Shown here piece after piece: positions 35,592 to 47,394 of a stretch of 64,000 nt of DNA. A program made the translations under genes and the position numbers. The stretch comes from Hypericum androsaemum (lineage: Eukaryota > Streptophyta > Magnoliopsida > Malpighiales > Hypericaceae): NCBI GenBank assembly GCA_963995505.1, contig OZ023184.1, forward strand, positions 6,386,001 through 6,450,000. Reading direction: 5' to 3'. The notes under the pieces are model-generated. The model worked only from the letters and a program-made list of their open reading frames with translations, was not told where the DNA came from and ran no database searches. How positions within the stretch are numbered: the stretch's first letter is position 1; each line of letters starts with the position of its first letter.

Positions 35592-37486
35592 GTTATAACT
35601 CTCAATCCAAGGGATACAAGTTATATGATCTGATTAACCAAAAGGTCATCATAAGCAGAGATGTGGAGTTCGATGAAGAAGGCATCTGGGATTTTGGTGT
35701 TCAAGAAAAAGATTATAATTTTCTCCCTATCTTAGAAGAAGAAGAATCACCAGAACTAGTTGCTCCAGTTACTTCACCGCCTCCATCACCTCCAACAGTG
35801 CATCATGATGATCCATCATCATCGGATGAAAGTTCGAGTGAGAGGCCTTTGCATACGAGGAGTTTAGATGATATATATAGAGAGAATGTATCTCTCTTTT
35901 GTCTTTTTGCAGATAGTGATCCAATAGCCTTCGAAGAAGCTGTAGAAAGTGAAAGATGGAGAAAAGTGATGGATGAAGAGATCAAAGCTATAGAAACGAA
36001 TAATACTTGGGAGCTCGCAACACTTCCAAAGGAACAAATAACAATTGGAATAAAGTGGGTGTATAAAGTCAAGAAAAATGCAAAAGAAGAAGTTGAAAGA
36101 TACAACGCAAGATTGGTTGTTAAAAGGCTAGAATCAAAGAGAAGGTATCGACTAAGGTATCGACTATGATGAGGTATTTTCTCATGCTGCTCGTCTTGAA
36201 ACAATTAGATTAATTATTTCTTTAGCTGCTCAAAATAGATGGAAAGTCCATCAAATGGACGTCAAGTCTGCCTTTCTAAATGGACATCTTAAAGAGACGG
36301 TGTACGTCGAGCAACTGCCAGGGTATGAAGTCAAAAGACATGGAGATAAAGTCTTGAAGTTGAAAAAGGCTTTATACGGCTTAAAACAAGCATCGAGGGC
36401 GTGGTACAACAGAATTGACAAGTACGTCCAAGAAAATGGTTTCAGTAAGTATCCGCATGAATATGCTCTCTGTGTGAAGGTGAATGAAAAAGGAGATAAG
36501 TTACTCATCTGCCTTTACGTGGATGATTTGATCTTCACCAGTAATAATCCGACAATGTTCGAAAAATTCAAGAAAGATATGATGAGTGAATTTGAGATGA
36601 CAGATATCAGTATCATGTCATACTATCTTTAGCTCGAAGTGAAACAACAGAATAATGAGATATTTATAAATCAAAAAGGATATGCAAGAGAAATCCTTAA
36701 GAGATTTAAAATGGATAAATGCAATCTAACAGTTACTCCCATGGATGCAGAATCAAGCTATCAAAGATTGACGGAGGTGAGAAGGTCAATCCAACTCTTT
36801 ATAAGAGTCTTGTTGGAAGCTTAATGTATTTAACTTGTACAAGGCCAGATATACTCTATAGAGTTGGACTAGTCAGTCGCTATATGGAAGCACCTACGAC
36901 TACTCACATGAAGGTTGCTAAGAGAATTTTGCGCTATATAAAAGGTACACTTGATTTTGGTCTATTTTACTCGTCATCGGACAAGTATAAACTTGTTGTA
37001 TATAGTGATAGCGATTGGGCTGGAGACCTGGATGGAAGGAAAAGCACTACTGGATTCGTATTTTTTCTCAAAGATACGGGCTTCACTTGGAGTTCAAAGA
37101 AGCAACCGATTGTTACACTCTCTACCTACGAAGCTGAGTACGTCGCAGTTGCATCGTGTGTCTGTCACGCGATATGGTTAAGGAACTTGATGAAGGAGCT
37201 AAAAATGGAGCAGAAAGAACCGACTATGATATATGTAGACAACAAGTCAGAAATAGCTTTAGCAAAGAATCCAATATTCCATGACCGCAGCAAGCACATC
37301 GACACACGATACTATTTTATCAGAGAGTGCATATCAGAGAATAAAATGCAATTGAAAGACATGAAGTCTCAAGACCAAGTTGTGGATATATTTACGAAGC
37401 CACTAAAGCATGAAGGTTTCATCAAGTTACGAGAAATACTTGGAGTTATTGGCAAATTAAGATTAAGGGAGGATGTTGTAAATTAA
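35592..37486 (+). pseudogene. Copia 2 pol remnant (integrase end, RT, RNase H)
   Basis: Reads GYKLYDLINQKVIISRDVEF and a Ser/Pro-rich linker, then FEEAVESERWRKVMDEEI and the RT core with VHQMDVKSAFLNG (about 36245), KALYGLKQASRAWY, and CLYVDDLIFTSNN (about 36510, YVDD motif intact). TAG/TGA stops occur at about 36168 and 36630 and a frame change near 36720. RNase H follows with YSDSDWAGDLDGRKST and CEAEYVA-like STYEAEYVAVASC (about 37120), then VDIFTKPL. The frame ends at TAA 37486, 13 bases into the LTR. Fairly well preserved but not intact. Confidence 0.88.
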
Positions 37487-37942
37487 ACTTGATTTGTATT
37501 AGTGTAAAATTATCTAGAGTTTTTTTGGTTGTATTAGTAGTCTAAAGAATTATGTAGATAAGTGTAAGGTCAAAGTTTTCTAGAAAAATGATGTAAGATG
37601 TGATGTAAGATAATTATCTAGGAATATCTAGAGAAATCTTAGAGATAATTCTCTAGGATAATTATCTAGAGATAATCCTAGAGATAATTATCTAAATAAG
37701 TTTAGAGAAAAGAATTATCTAGATAAGTTTAGAGATAAGAATTAGAAAAGTCAAAGGAGGTGAGCACTTCTATATATAGAAGTTGAGCCACCAAATTGTA
37801 GTTGTAATTAGAGAGACACCAGACCTAGTAGTAAGGTGGGGAAGAGAGTGTAGTGAATCTTGTAAACAAAAAATTTCTACAATAAAATTTACTACATCTT
37901 TCAAATCCTTTTAAGCCTTTAATCTCAAATCAATTTCCAACA
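37474..37942 (+). repeat. 3' LTR of copia 2, 469 bp
   Basis: It starts TGTTGTAAATTAAAC after the polypurine tract AAGGGAGGA and ends TTTCCAACA. It contains repeated TTATCTAGAGATAATCC-like words (about 37600-37740), many of them palindromic, and a TATATATAG box near 37772. Following bases AGATG are the likely target duplication. Confidence 0.85.
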
Positions 37943-38642
37943 AGATGCATGAAAAGAACATTGAACTTGGATCAATACCGCAATTTCCAGATTCTCAAAT
38001 AACCATTCCCTTTTTAACTTCGAGATTTATTTGTCTCCTTGAAGGAAAAAAAGGGAACGAGAGGCTGGAATTGGAAAACACCGTCATCCTATAGTACGGT
38101 GGACTCCCAGGTTTTTTTCTTGGGTTTATTATTCTGAGTGTATTTTCTTATTATTTATTTCCATCCCTATACAGGAAATAAAGCATCCCCAAGCTTGAAG
38201 CTTTGAGATAACCAATGCAGAAGTAACAAGCACTTTGCTCCCTGGGGTTCGTTCTCAAAGGTAAGAAGTGAGAAACTCCTCCCATTTCTTGTACTAATTT
38301 AAATTTTTAATTCGAATTAGAGTTTTCAAAATTAGAATTCTTCTGATTCTCTCTAATTAGTTTTGATTTTCACTAAAAAAATTTGGATTTGAACTTAAGT
38401 TTGAGTTTTGGTTGAAGGTTGGAGGAAGAAGATGAAGTGGAAGGAAGAAGAAGGGAGAAAGAAAGAGAGATTTTGTTTTTAAGTGAGAGGGATAATTTCA
38501 TCTTTTCAAGTGGGATTTGCCGGAGATAATGGCATATTCTGGCAACAGGGACCCCATAGTATAATAAAAAAATATGGGAATTGCAAAATTATTTCTGGAA
38601 ACTCAGGGACACGAAATCCCAGGAACTTGAGGGTAATTTATC
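37943..38642 (+). mobile_element. Foldback element, unit 1, right half only
   Basis: It matches the right half of the elements at 50089-51428 and 59257-61142 (TTGAACTTGGATCA, CCGCAATTTCCAGA, then the TIR running to GGGTAATTTATC at 38642). The left half is missing because copia 2 and a deletion removed it. Confidence 0.8.
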
Positions 38643-39054
38643 TATTTTTTATAAGTAAAATATCTTTCGCCAACTAAGGAAGTTTATACTATTGGTATCA
38701 AGGGTATCTCATCTACGGTACCAAATAACACATATCAAATACACTACAATAATATGCAGTATGAGTAAAAATCCAAGATATCACCAATAGAATATCACTA
38801 TATCTAAGCCAAACGTGCCCAAAGGTTGTGAACAAAAGCAGACCCATATATACACCTGGCATAGGGTTAGCCTATCCTAACTCCCTTGTAACTACCATGA
38901 TTATGGAGGATTGAATGACCAATTTTGATTCTGATCACAAGCCATATCTTTAATCGCTTTGAAGATTTTAGAGGCATCTTCCTCCTGGAAAGACTAGCTG
39001 TTTTGTTCAAAAAGTTTCAGCACAATGATATTGAGGACTACCTAGTGCTTGGAT
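38643..39054. other. 3' flank of LecRK, unit 1
   Basis: Repeats unit 3 sequence (61143-61552) closely, including ATCTTTCGCCAACTAAGGAA and CTCCCTTGTAACTACCATGA. Unit 2 keeps only the outer parts. No coding recognised. Confidence 0.75.
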
Positions 39055-39696
39055 TGTTGGATATTTTCTAACATGTTTTATTTGCATTATATGTTTGCTA
39101 CGATAGGGGGTAATGGGATCGACCTGTTGATTAGCGATCACCAGTAGGGAGCTCCATAAAGTTTATGCATCAAGGCACTAGCGATTGCCAGTTGATTGGT
39201 GATCGCCAGTCGGCCTTTCCATAAAGTTTATAGACCAAGGTACTAGTTTCTGTATCAAGTTGGCCTGGAGAGATTCAAATTTCATACCCCTTGAGTTTAA
39301 ACTCAAAAAAAGTGACCCTCCCATTAGCCACCATTGACACTTGTTTCATGAACTTTTTGGTGATGAAGAGGCATCAAAAGATGGTGTCAATCTCTATAAA
39401 TAACGGGTTCTGTTTTCCATTCAAAAAATCTAATTTTTAAGCCTTCCTACGCACTTTCCTCTTAAAGCATCATAAAAAATTCTTCTTAGTATTCTTGGTC
39501 GAGTCAAGGTAGAACAAACCTTGAACTCGACGATGGAGTTAGGACTTCGTTGAATCCTGAGGTCGATAATTCATTGACTCGTTGTACTCGCAAAGTTTAT
39601 TTGGAGGGTCGAATTATTCATCTTAAAGAATCGAAAGATCCTTGAAGTTTATGCTACTCCTACAATATTTCATCCTCCTACCCGAATAGTTTCCAA
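39055..39696 (+). mobile_element. Insertion in unit 1, probable solo LTR of a copia-type element
   Basis: Units 2 and 3 have the uninterrupted GCTTGGATCATGTGCATTG (51537 and 61549), whereas unit 1 has this 642-bp block at that point. It begins TGTTGGATATTTTC and ends TTTCCAA, and contains TCTATAAATAACGG (39393) and a duplicated ATAAAGTTTAT-...-CAAGG block. The TG/CA-like ends and size suggest a solo LTR. A clean target duplication is not visible. Confidence 0.65.
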
Positions 39697-39954
39697 ATCA
39701 TGTGCATTGATTGTTTCTTATTCATAAATGTTGAAATTATACAAGTAGAAGAGATTAACCTAGCGATTCTTCGTTTTCTTTCATCAAGCCATTGCTAATG
39801 TTTAATACATATTTTGGCCCTAGTAGCTTTTTTAGCCTTCTCTTTCCCACTACATATGGTAAACCATATAGTATTTGACCCTCTGAATATTAGAATTTTA
39901 AAGTATTGCATTAGGTGGCGATCGAGACTTGTTATAATAATGAGAATTGATCGT

Positions 39955-42900
39955 CTAGCGACCACCTGATAGGAACGACTCAGCCACAGAAGAAGAAACG
40001 TAATCATCAAAACCTTCGTGAATAGGAAACGACAGCCCACTAGCTCGGAGCTGAAGGGCCGGCGTAAGTTGTGAAAGCTGAACATCCTTCTGCAGGAACT
40101 GGACGACCTGTCTCATACTCGGTCTGGACTTGGCATCGAGGTTGGAGCACAGGAGCCTGAGTTGCAGGACCAGCTCCACCTCCTCCGCAGCATAATCTGA
40201 GCCCAAGTTCGGGTCCCTGGCCTCAAGGATCTCCCCTCTGGAACAGAGGGAGAACACCCAGTCTACCAGGATCACGTCTTGGTCGGGTCCCCTTGTCTCT
40301 ACGGGCCTCCTCCCGCAGGAGACCTCTAGCAAAAATGCCCCGAAGGCGAACACGTCGGTGCTTGTCGTCGCCTTTCCTGTTCTTGTGTTCTCGGGGGCCA
40401 AGTACCCGACAGTTCCAACCATGTGAGTTATCTGTGGATCATTCCCATGATCGTATAGCCTTGCCAAACCAAAATCTCCCAGCCTTCCATTCAACTCTCC
40501 GTCTAGTAATACTGTAAAAACCATATAACATATTAGGATACTTGTGAAAACTTTAAGCATGATTCAGTAATTTACCAAGTCGTGATCTATAATTTACCAC
40601 TAAATTTAACCTAGAAGCTAGGCTTACCCACACACTATATAAAAGGGCCTAGCCGTCATTCTTTTTGGGGACAAAAGCATTTCAAGAGTCTTCTTCATGC
40701 TCATCTTGGATTTCTGGAAGTGAGTTCTTGAGGCTCAAAATGGAATTAGTTGAGAGACATTAATATGTCAAGAAGTAAGTCTATTTCTGTCTTATGTTAT
40801 ATCATATTAGAGTGTATATGGATTTCGATTCATGTCTCACATGTTTAGGTGTGTATTGCTTGTTATTGGTATTGCTTATGTAAGGATCACTGTTAGTTGA
40901 TGTTTCTGTCTTTCGTTAATGTCGATCAAGCATCTGGATTTCAGATTCACTGTTATTGGTTTCGTCCTCATGACTCACAGTTTAATCGCCATGACATTAT
41001 TCTGAATTACCATCGTATAACAACCTCAAGTTCACAAAGTTTAATCGTATGATTATAATCTACTGTGCATGACATGATCGAATTCATAATCCTCTTGCAT
41101 ATGTTAATTCCTAATTTATTGGAGGGTCAGTAAACCCTAAATTGCATGTCTTGGATAATGCTCATTGTACGGTGTAATTCGTAAGCTTTTGTGTTGATTA
41201 ATTAATTAATTAGTTCACAATTCTATGTTGATTAATTAATTTATTGTTATCGATTCTGTGCTTGCAAATTTAGACAATTATGAACCTAGGATTGAATGAA
41301 TCTTGGTATTTGTTAAACGCATGAATACAAACCTGTGAACTTGCCATTAGATTAATATCTCTTTTGCTAATATTTCTGGCCTTTTATTACAAATATTTCC
41401 GTAAACATATTAAATGTGGCTAGGCTACTTATAAAGCGTGGCCAATGTTTCTGTGAACTTACCGGTTCCGTCCTATTGTGGCTAAGTTTCTTGCCTTGCT
41501 TAGTGAATTGATCGTAATCGTAAGTCGAACCTCTCTATCTTTTGTGTCGTGATTGCTGTATTTTTTCTCGTCGTATGATCGTATTTGGGACGTATTTTGT
41601 CCGTATTGGGGGTATGTAATTCGCATTCGAGATGTATGACTATTGTGGGTATATTTTATGTGATCTGTCGTATTCGAATTCTGGTCATGTGATCTGTTCA
41701 GTTCAACTGGGTATCTGTTCTGTTCAACTGGGTATCAGTTCTGTCTGTTCTGATCGGAATTATCCCGGTGCTTGTGTGCCCGTAGAGTACTCTGGATGAA
41801 TTTCGTACTCTATGTGAGCACCGGTGATATCTGTGCCCTGTGGTGAGGCTGTCCTTCCGTTTCTGTGCCTCTAGCGTGAAGGATATGTCTTCTGTGCCCC
41901 ACAAGTTTCCGATAGTCGTACTCAAGAGTTGCGTCTGTTCATGTGCTATGTGTACCATGAAGCTTTTAATGTGTACTGAGTTGTGGAGTTTCGTCTGTGT
42001 TATGTCGTATGTCGATTCTGTGTATAATTATGTGTTTGCACCGACTTACTGAGATGCGTATCCTCATTAATGTGCGCTGCTGTCTCAGATACTAAGAGGC
42101 GATTCAGGAGGGAGAATTAGGAACAGACACATGTATTATGTAGCATGACATTTATGTTTTTTGACAAACACTATTATTTATTATGAGGATGTATCATCTA
42201 AGGAAGTTGATTTCTACCGTACCTTATATGTAATTGAGCCTTGCGAAGAACTTTTTCTTCGCGGCGGTTGCCATGCCTATTTCTGGGGCGTGACAAATAC
42301 GTTACTAGCCTTGACATCCCGATGAATCACTACCCGCAATGATAAATTTAGTGGCACAAATTTGAAAATTCATGAAGAAAAACATAAAAATCAACAGCTG
42401 ACCTGCTCCCACTCCTCGTGGAGATAGTTCAACCCTAAAGCGACTCCTTTGATGACTCTAAACCTGGCTACCAATTGAGGGTGACCTTTGACTGGACCAT
42501 GTTTCGGTTGCGCAACCGTCCAATGCTCACGATCTCCGCGACAAACTCTCGCATCCCCTGCCTCGACTCGTGTGACACCTTCTTAACCGCCACCTCAATT
42601 TTTGAACTCGGTAGCACCCCTCTATACAGCTTTCCAAACCCGCCCTTACCCAACAGTCCCTTGTCCCTAAACCCTTTGGTTGCGAAGTACAAGTCCTTGT
42701 ACTTAAACCTCTGGTGAACATAATCCCTCTCCCAATCTTCAAACACTTCGGCGAACTTCTTTCTCCTCCTTATTGCACTAGCCACAATTAAGACCAAACT
42801 CAAAGCCAAGCTCACGCCAATCACAGGCAGGCCGACCGTTTTCCGCTTGGACCTTATTGGGCCCCATTCGAGGCAACTTGGGTAGTTGGGCCGGATTGAG

Positions 42901-43725
42901 CTTTTGGGCCGGCCCATCAGTACTAAAGCTCCAGCCCAATACGTAATGAGATGTCGGGACCGAGCCCGTGGAGGACGAGAACCCAACGTACACGGAGTCA
43001 ACCAAAATTGGCGACAAGTGAACGGACAAGGACAAAACCGGAATTTCTGGCTTGTCTAAACCAAAACTCCCTAATGTCACGTTAATCTGTTTCTTAATCC
43101 CTTCGTAATCAACCCACACTTGCATCGGTTTCCCGCTATTCAGGCTAAGGTTAGTGAACTTACTTTTGGAATTGTCCCAATACCCCGCGGGAAAAGACGA
43201 ATTTGACCTCAGCCCATTAATGTCGATTCTGACATGGTTATCGTTGATGTCCCCGAACTCGCTGTTGTAGACGGTGTCCAGCTCGACTGCGACCACGTGG
43301 TTGGTGGCGTTCCCGTTGTCGGAGGCATTGAAGAGGCCGAGGTACGGGCTCATGAGGGCTCCGGGGAGGCCACGTGTCGGGGCTACCACGAAGGCGATCC
43401 CATGGCCGCTAAGGTTAGTGTACTGGGAGACTATAGCGAACACGAAGGTGGCCGAGAAGGAAACGGCGTCGCTTTGGTTGGTGGGCTTGAAGGGTACCGG
43501 GGTTGGGAAGAAGGCGTGGCCTTTTTCCTGCTTGGTGGAGTTTGTGAGCTCCAGAAGGCCGGTGGGTGTGATGCCGGCGATTCCGTCCAGGGTTAGGTTG
43601 TTGGTTGACGACCGGAAGCCGTTGAAGGTGAAGCTGATGGCTTGGGAATGGGAAGGGAAGAAGGTGAGTAGGAGAGAGATTATTAGGGTTAGTTGGGTCT
43701 TCGGCCATTTTCTGGTTATCACCAT
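39955..43725 (-). pseudogene. L-type lectin receptor kinase, unit 1 copy, pseudogene
   Basis: Reads from ATG 43725: signal peptide (29 residues), legume lectin domain, transmembrane segment (GVSLALSLVLIVAS) and kinase N-lobe (GKGGFGKLYRG, VAVKKV). Lesions: a frameshift at about 42860 between lectin domain and membrane segment; a deletion of about 36 codons after RNRNMVQ that removes the hinge; a stop after KVTLNW (about 42468); the intron acceptor changed from AG to GG (42335-42334); and a 1,783-bp solo LTR (40513-42295) inside exon 2 after [11 protein letters not shown]. The C-terminal kinase part ([20 protein letters not shown] to LLSGGR-like end at 39955) is otherwise open. A dead copy of the gene at 61813. 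Confidence 0.95.
40513..42295 (+). mobile_element. Solo LTR (gypsy type), 1,783 bp, inside LecRK unit 1
   Basis: It starts TGTAAAAACC and ends GGGGCGTGACA, flanked by the perfect 5-bp duplication AATAC (40508-40512 and 42296-42300). The end and the CTTACTGAGATG..CTCAGATAC block resemble the layout near the end of the gypsy LTR at 6279-8942, so the same broad class is likely. A TATA box (CTATATAAAAGGG) lies near 40637. No internal domain remains, which fits LTR-LTR recombination. Confidence 0.92.
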
Positions 43726-43819
43726 CTTCTTTACTCTCTCTCTATTTTGCTAGGGAATAATTAGAGGGAGTTGCCTATTTTGAGGTTTTTGGCCATGGAA
43801 ATGGAGGCTCGAGGAGCTA

Positions 43820-43835
43820 GCATTATATATAGAGG
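43820..43835 (-). promoter_or_regulatory. TATA box of LecRK unit 1
   Basis: On the minus strand CTCTATATATAATGCTAGC lies about 100 bp before the ATG at 43725, a typical distance for a plant promoter. The homologous place upstream of the unit 3 gene is at the window edge. Confidence 0.6.
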
Positions 43836-44111
43836 ATAAACAAATCGACGGAAATTTAGTGTTTATAGTTTTTACTCGGTGTTAAAATTTACTTTAAAAA
43901 AAGAGTCTGTTAAAAGCTGACTGCTTATTTTGTATTTTATTTGAGGGGCCGTCCAGTAACGGGCAATTCTTTTTGGACGTCATTTATTATTTTGATACTT
44001 TTTAAATGATTAATATAAGTTTGATTTAGGTTACTGATTTTTTTTTGGTCAAGTAGGTTACTGAATTTTAGGACCAACTATTTTCAATATGATTTTTTGA
44101 ATCTATTGATT
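43836..44111. other. LecRK unit 1 upstream region
   Basis: AT-rich, no features beyond runs of T. Ends at the TRIM target duplication. Confidence 0.5.
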
Positions 44112-44116
44112 AAGTT

Positions 44117-44693
44117 TGTTAGAATCTCTATATCCAACTCACAACTTTAAGGTAATGGGTTGGTGGATTTTTCACACTTATAAAATTGTTCCCCATTCTT
44201 TGTTTTAACCGATGTGAGATTCTCAACACGCCCTCTCAAATGAGACCCATTGGGTCAAAGATTGCATTGGCTTTGATTTCACCAAAGTGCGAGAAATGGG
44301 GGTCGTGCGAGCTCAACAATGGGCATGGGATCAACCCGCTCTGATACCATGTTAGAATCTCCATGTCCAACTCAAAACCTTAAGGCAATGGGTTGGTGGA
44401 TTTTCAACACTTATAAACTTGCCCCCCACTCGTATTTTAATCGATATGGGATTCTCAACACGCCCCCTCAAACGAGACTTATCAGGTCAAAGATTGCATT
44501 GACTTTGACTTTACCAAAGTGCGAGAAATGGGGGTCGTGTTAGCTCAACAATAGGTACTAGATCAACCCGATCTGATATTATGTTAGAATCTCCATATTC
44601 AACCCAAAACCTTAAGGCATTGGGTTGGTAAATTTTTAACACTTATAAAGTTGTCCCCACACTCGTGTTTTAACCGATGTGAAATTCTCAACA
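44117..44693 (-). mobile_element. TRIM-type mini-retrotransposon, three LTRs and two internal regions
   Basis: Three near-identical about 110-bp LTRs start at 44117, 44350 and 44582 (TGTTAGAATCTC ... ATTCTCAACA). They are separated by two about 122-bp internal regions. Read on the minus strand, the LTR starts TGTTGAGAAT; the internal region adjoining the middle LTR has the primer site TGGTATCAGAGC (44349-44338) and the other end a purine tract (TTTGAGAGGGCG). The perfect target duplication AAGTT flanks the whole (44112-44116, 44694-44698). No coding; a terminal-repeat retrotransposon in miniature in tandem form. Confidence 0.92.
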
Positions 44694-45359
44694 AAGTTAG
44701 ACAATTTTTTTGTTAGTTAACCAGACAATTTTTTTTGTTAGTTAATCTATGCAATCGTTAGTATTTAGTGAGGCAACAAAATGGGCAGTCAATTTGGTCC
44801 GGGGTGAAGGGGTCATTCCAGACCGTTTGGACTGAAGGACCGACCGATAATGACATGCCTCGTAAATCAACTCCTTTGGTTAATAATGTGATTAAAGTGA
44901 TGAGGTCGGATTTAGTGCATAGGAGTAAATCAACTATGCACCATAAATAGTGAATCTTGACAATCCATTTTGATAAATAAATTTCCTATTCAATCTAACA
45001 ACTCAGGATTCAATAGGGGTATTATTGAGATTTTTTCTCCATGCATAATCGGAAAGAGAAAATCAAATAGGAGAGAGAAAGGAAAGATATTAATCCTCCC
45101 CCTATCCCTTCAATTTTGCCCTTCTCTCATGCCTTTTCAAATTCTAATTCACCTTTTCTGATCTTCTTCCTTCATTTCAGTTCTCGTTTTTCTCCTTTTC
45201 TTGTGGTTCTTTTGAGGAAGCACAGCTGGTACCAGATTTGATTTTCTCTACGAGGCGAGGTTCAATTTTCTATTTCGAATATTTTATGGCTAGGTTTGGT
45301 TCCTTGTTTATTTTTTCTTCGTTAATCAATCCTTGATTATTTTTTAGTGTTTACGTAGT

Positions 45360-45600
45360 CATGTCGTGCCTTTTATCATAACATAACATAACATTCCGTT
45401 TGACATATGAGACCCTGTCAGTTGCCAACAAATACCATGCCATTTGACATATGAGACCCTGCCAGTTGTCAACAAATATCATGCATTTTGGCATAACATA
45501 CCATATCGTTTGACATATGAGAACATGCCAGTTGCCAACAAATATCATACCTTTTGGCATAACATACTATATCTTTTGGCATAACATATCATGTCGTTCG
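45360..45600 (+). repeat. Tandem repeat, about 60-bp unit with CATGCCATTTGACATATGAG
   Basis: The block CATTTGACATATGAGACCCT...CAGTTGCCAACAAATA recurs three to four times with variants. It shares CATGCCATTTGACAT with the repeats at 25700-26110. Confidence 0.8.
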
Positions 45601-45826
45601 CCAACAAATAGAATTGTCGTTTATTTATCTTTTATTTGTTCTTCTGTTACAAATCATCGATTATTAGTTAATTACAATTTGAAATGGCATTTGATAAAGT
45701 TAGTTTGTAATTTTGTATTTTTAAATAAAGAATCACGGTGATTAGGAACAAATTTTGTTCCCATGACTGTCTCCTAATTAATAGGACTAGTTGTTTAATT
45801 TTCAAATATCAAGTTGACCCCTAATT

Positions 45827-45885
45827 TGTACCGTACATAATACTCCATTATGTACCGTACATAATACTCCATTATGTACCGAACC
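45827..45885 (+). repeat. Tandem 24-bp repeat, 2.5 copies
   Basis: TGTACCGTACATAATACTCC plus ATTA occurs twice and a half. It is palindrome-rich and lies at the right end of the 44902 insertion. Confidence 0.8.
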
Positions 45886-45901
45886 GGACCCTTAAAATGA
45901 T

Positions 45902-46635
45902 ATAGTACATCCACGATATACGTTATACAATCGAAATATTTACAATCAAGTTGGCGGGATATCACTAGAATTTGCGGAGAGTATAAACAAACAAAATCAA
46001 GCTAAGGAACTCCTAATTATCCTCGTACATAAGGGTGGACCACATTTGAGACAAACTCAGGAAGATTATCTATGAAATTAGCAATGATTAATGCTTCCGT
46101 TATACCGGTCTATTTATTCAATGTTGGATCACATAAAAATTGCCCTTTATCCTCCGGAACCTCCATGAAGAAAAAATCATCGTTGTCGGGTGGAAGTTTG
46201 TTCTGGTTTCTTTCACGGAGGTCCACAATAATTAATGGTGTCAATTATGTTTCAACTTTACGGGCCAGAAGCTAGAACACACGACGACTCAGTACGTCGG
46301 GTCGCCGTTGAATTTTCGTCGGAAAAAAAATGAAGGGAGAGGTTGGGAAGCATTAAAGACTAATTTATTGTTAATTGATCTGTCTTTATTATCCGTGTAG
46401 ACCACTAGCAATAGCTAGGGAAGAGGATTCCTTTGGGGAAGAATAATCGTCGGGGGAAGACTAATTTATTTGTATGGTACTTTTTTTTTAGGGATATTTG
46501 TATGGTACTTTTTTTTTTGAGGGAATGTATGGTACTTGGACCAACCTTTTTTATCCCTTGTACATTTTTTTAACATTATTGCACGACATAAAAAATTGGA
46601 TCCGAGAATTTTGTATAGTTGATGTGTAAATTTAT
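45902..46635. other. LecRK unit far-upstream block, unit 1
   Basis: Homologous to 58383-59170 (unit 2). Shares CATAAAAATTGCCCTTTATCC, CCTCCGGAACCTCCA, GTACGTCGGGTCGCCG. Unit 1 has an extra stretch (about 46416-46585) with TTTGTATGGTACTTTTTTTT twice, plus a third GTATGGTACTT, not in unit 2. No coding. Confidence 0.65.
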
Positions 46636-47394
46636 CAAGATTTTCAAAAACGACCCAGAGAGCGACCCATTTTTTTTCCTGGGTCATGGATCAACTGGTC
46701 TGATCGGATGAATCGCCGATCAGATCGGTACTTTTTTATTTATATATTAATGTTGAAAAAAAATAGGTCCCTATCCATGCGTGGCTTCAATTTTGACGTT
46801 TTCTTATCCAAAAGACAAAATTTCTCACTTCCCAACAAAGTGAACTGAAAAATATTTAATGGCATGGCAACAGTAAAAATATTAAAAACCAAGGTTTTCA
46901 AATACGACTCGCGGAGCGATCAGCTCTGGCATTTAGGTCGAATTTCAACCAGTTCGACCAGTGGTACCGGTACTTTTTTAATATATATAAAAAATATTTT
47001 TATTAATATTTTAATTACCCTTATCCCACTATCCCAACTTTTTTTTGATCCACCATAACTTTAAAATCCTTAAACAATAAGAAAATATCTGACCAAACAT
47101 AATTTTTCTCTTTTTCTTAAGGTTTGGTCGATTTTTTTTCTTTTTTCTTGGTTAAAATATCTGACCAATCCTGATTTTTTGGTTCAACCTTTCGAACCAG
47201 AAAATACGGGATCAAAAAATTGGCCAAACCGTCTAGTCCAACCATTTTTTGGGTGGTTGGTAAGGTTGGTGATTTTCTGGTCAAACCTAGTACGTTCTTC
47301 TGACCGAATCATAGTCTGACCGATCGGACTGTCGGTCGGACCGCGTATTAAAAAATCCCTGATACATGTCATGGAATAGTACAAACATTAAAAA

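Larger units (their letters stand above)
35592..37942 (+). mobile_element. Ty1/copia retrotransposon 2, 3' part only
   Basis: Consists of the end of integrase, RT, RNase H and one LTR (37474-37942). The 5' half is missing: it is joined directly to copia 1's 3' LTR. The LTR abuts sequence of the tandem LecRK unit (AGATG at 37943), inside the foldback element present in all three units, so the original insertion was into that element and the left flank was then deleted. Confidence 0.85.
44902..45891. mobile_element. MULE-like insertion with minisatellite (family B), unit 1
   Basis: Flanks TTAAAGTGAT (44892-44901) and TTAAAATGAT (45892-45901) match at nine of ten positions. Unit 2 has the uninterrupted site (GATTAAAGAGATATAGTACATCC at 53804, itself later hit by the LTR element), proving an insertion. 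Ends read GGTCGGATTTAGTGCATAGG and, reversed, GGTCCGGTTCGGTACATAAT, a weak inverted repeat. The interior has a pyrimidine-rich leader-like part (45150-45210) and the repeat at 45360-45600. MULE-like class is inferred from the 9-10-bp duplication; no transposase. Confidence 0.75.
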
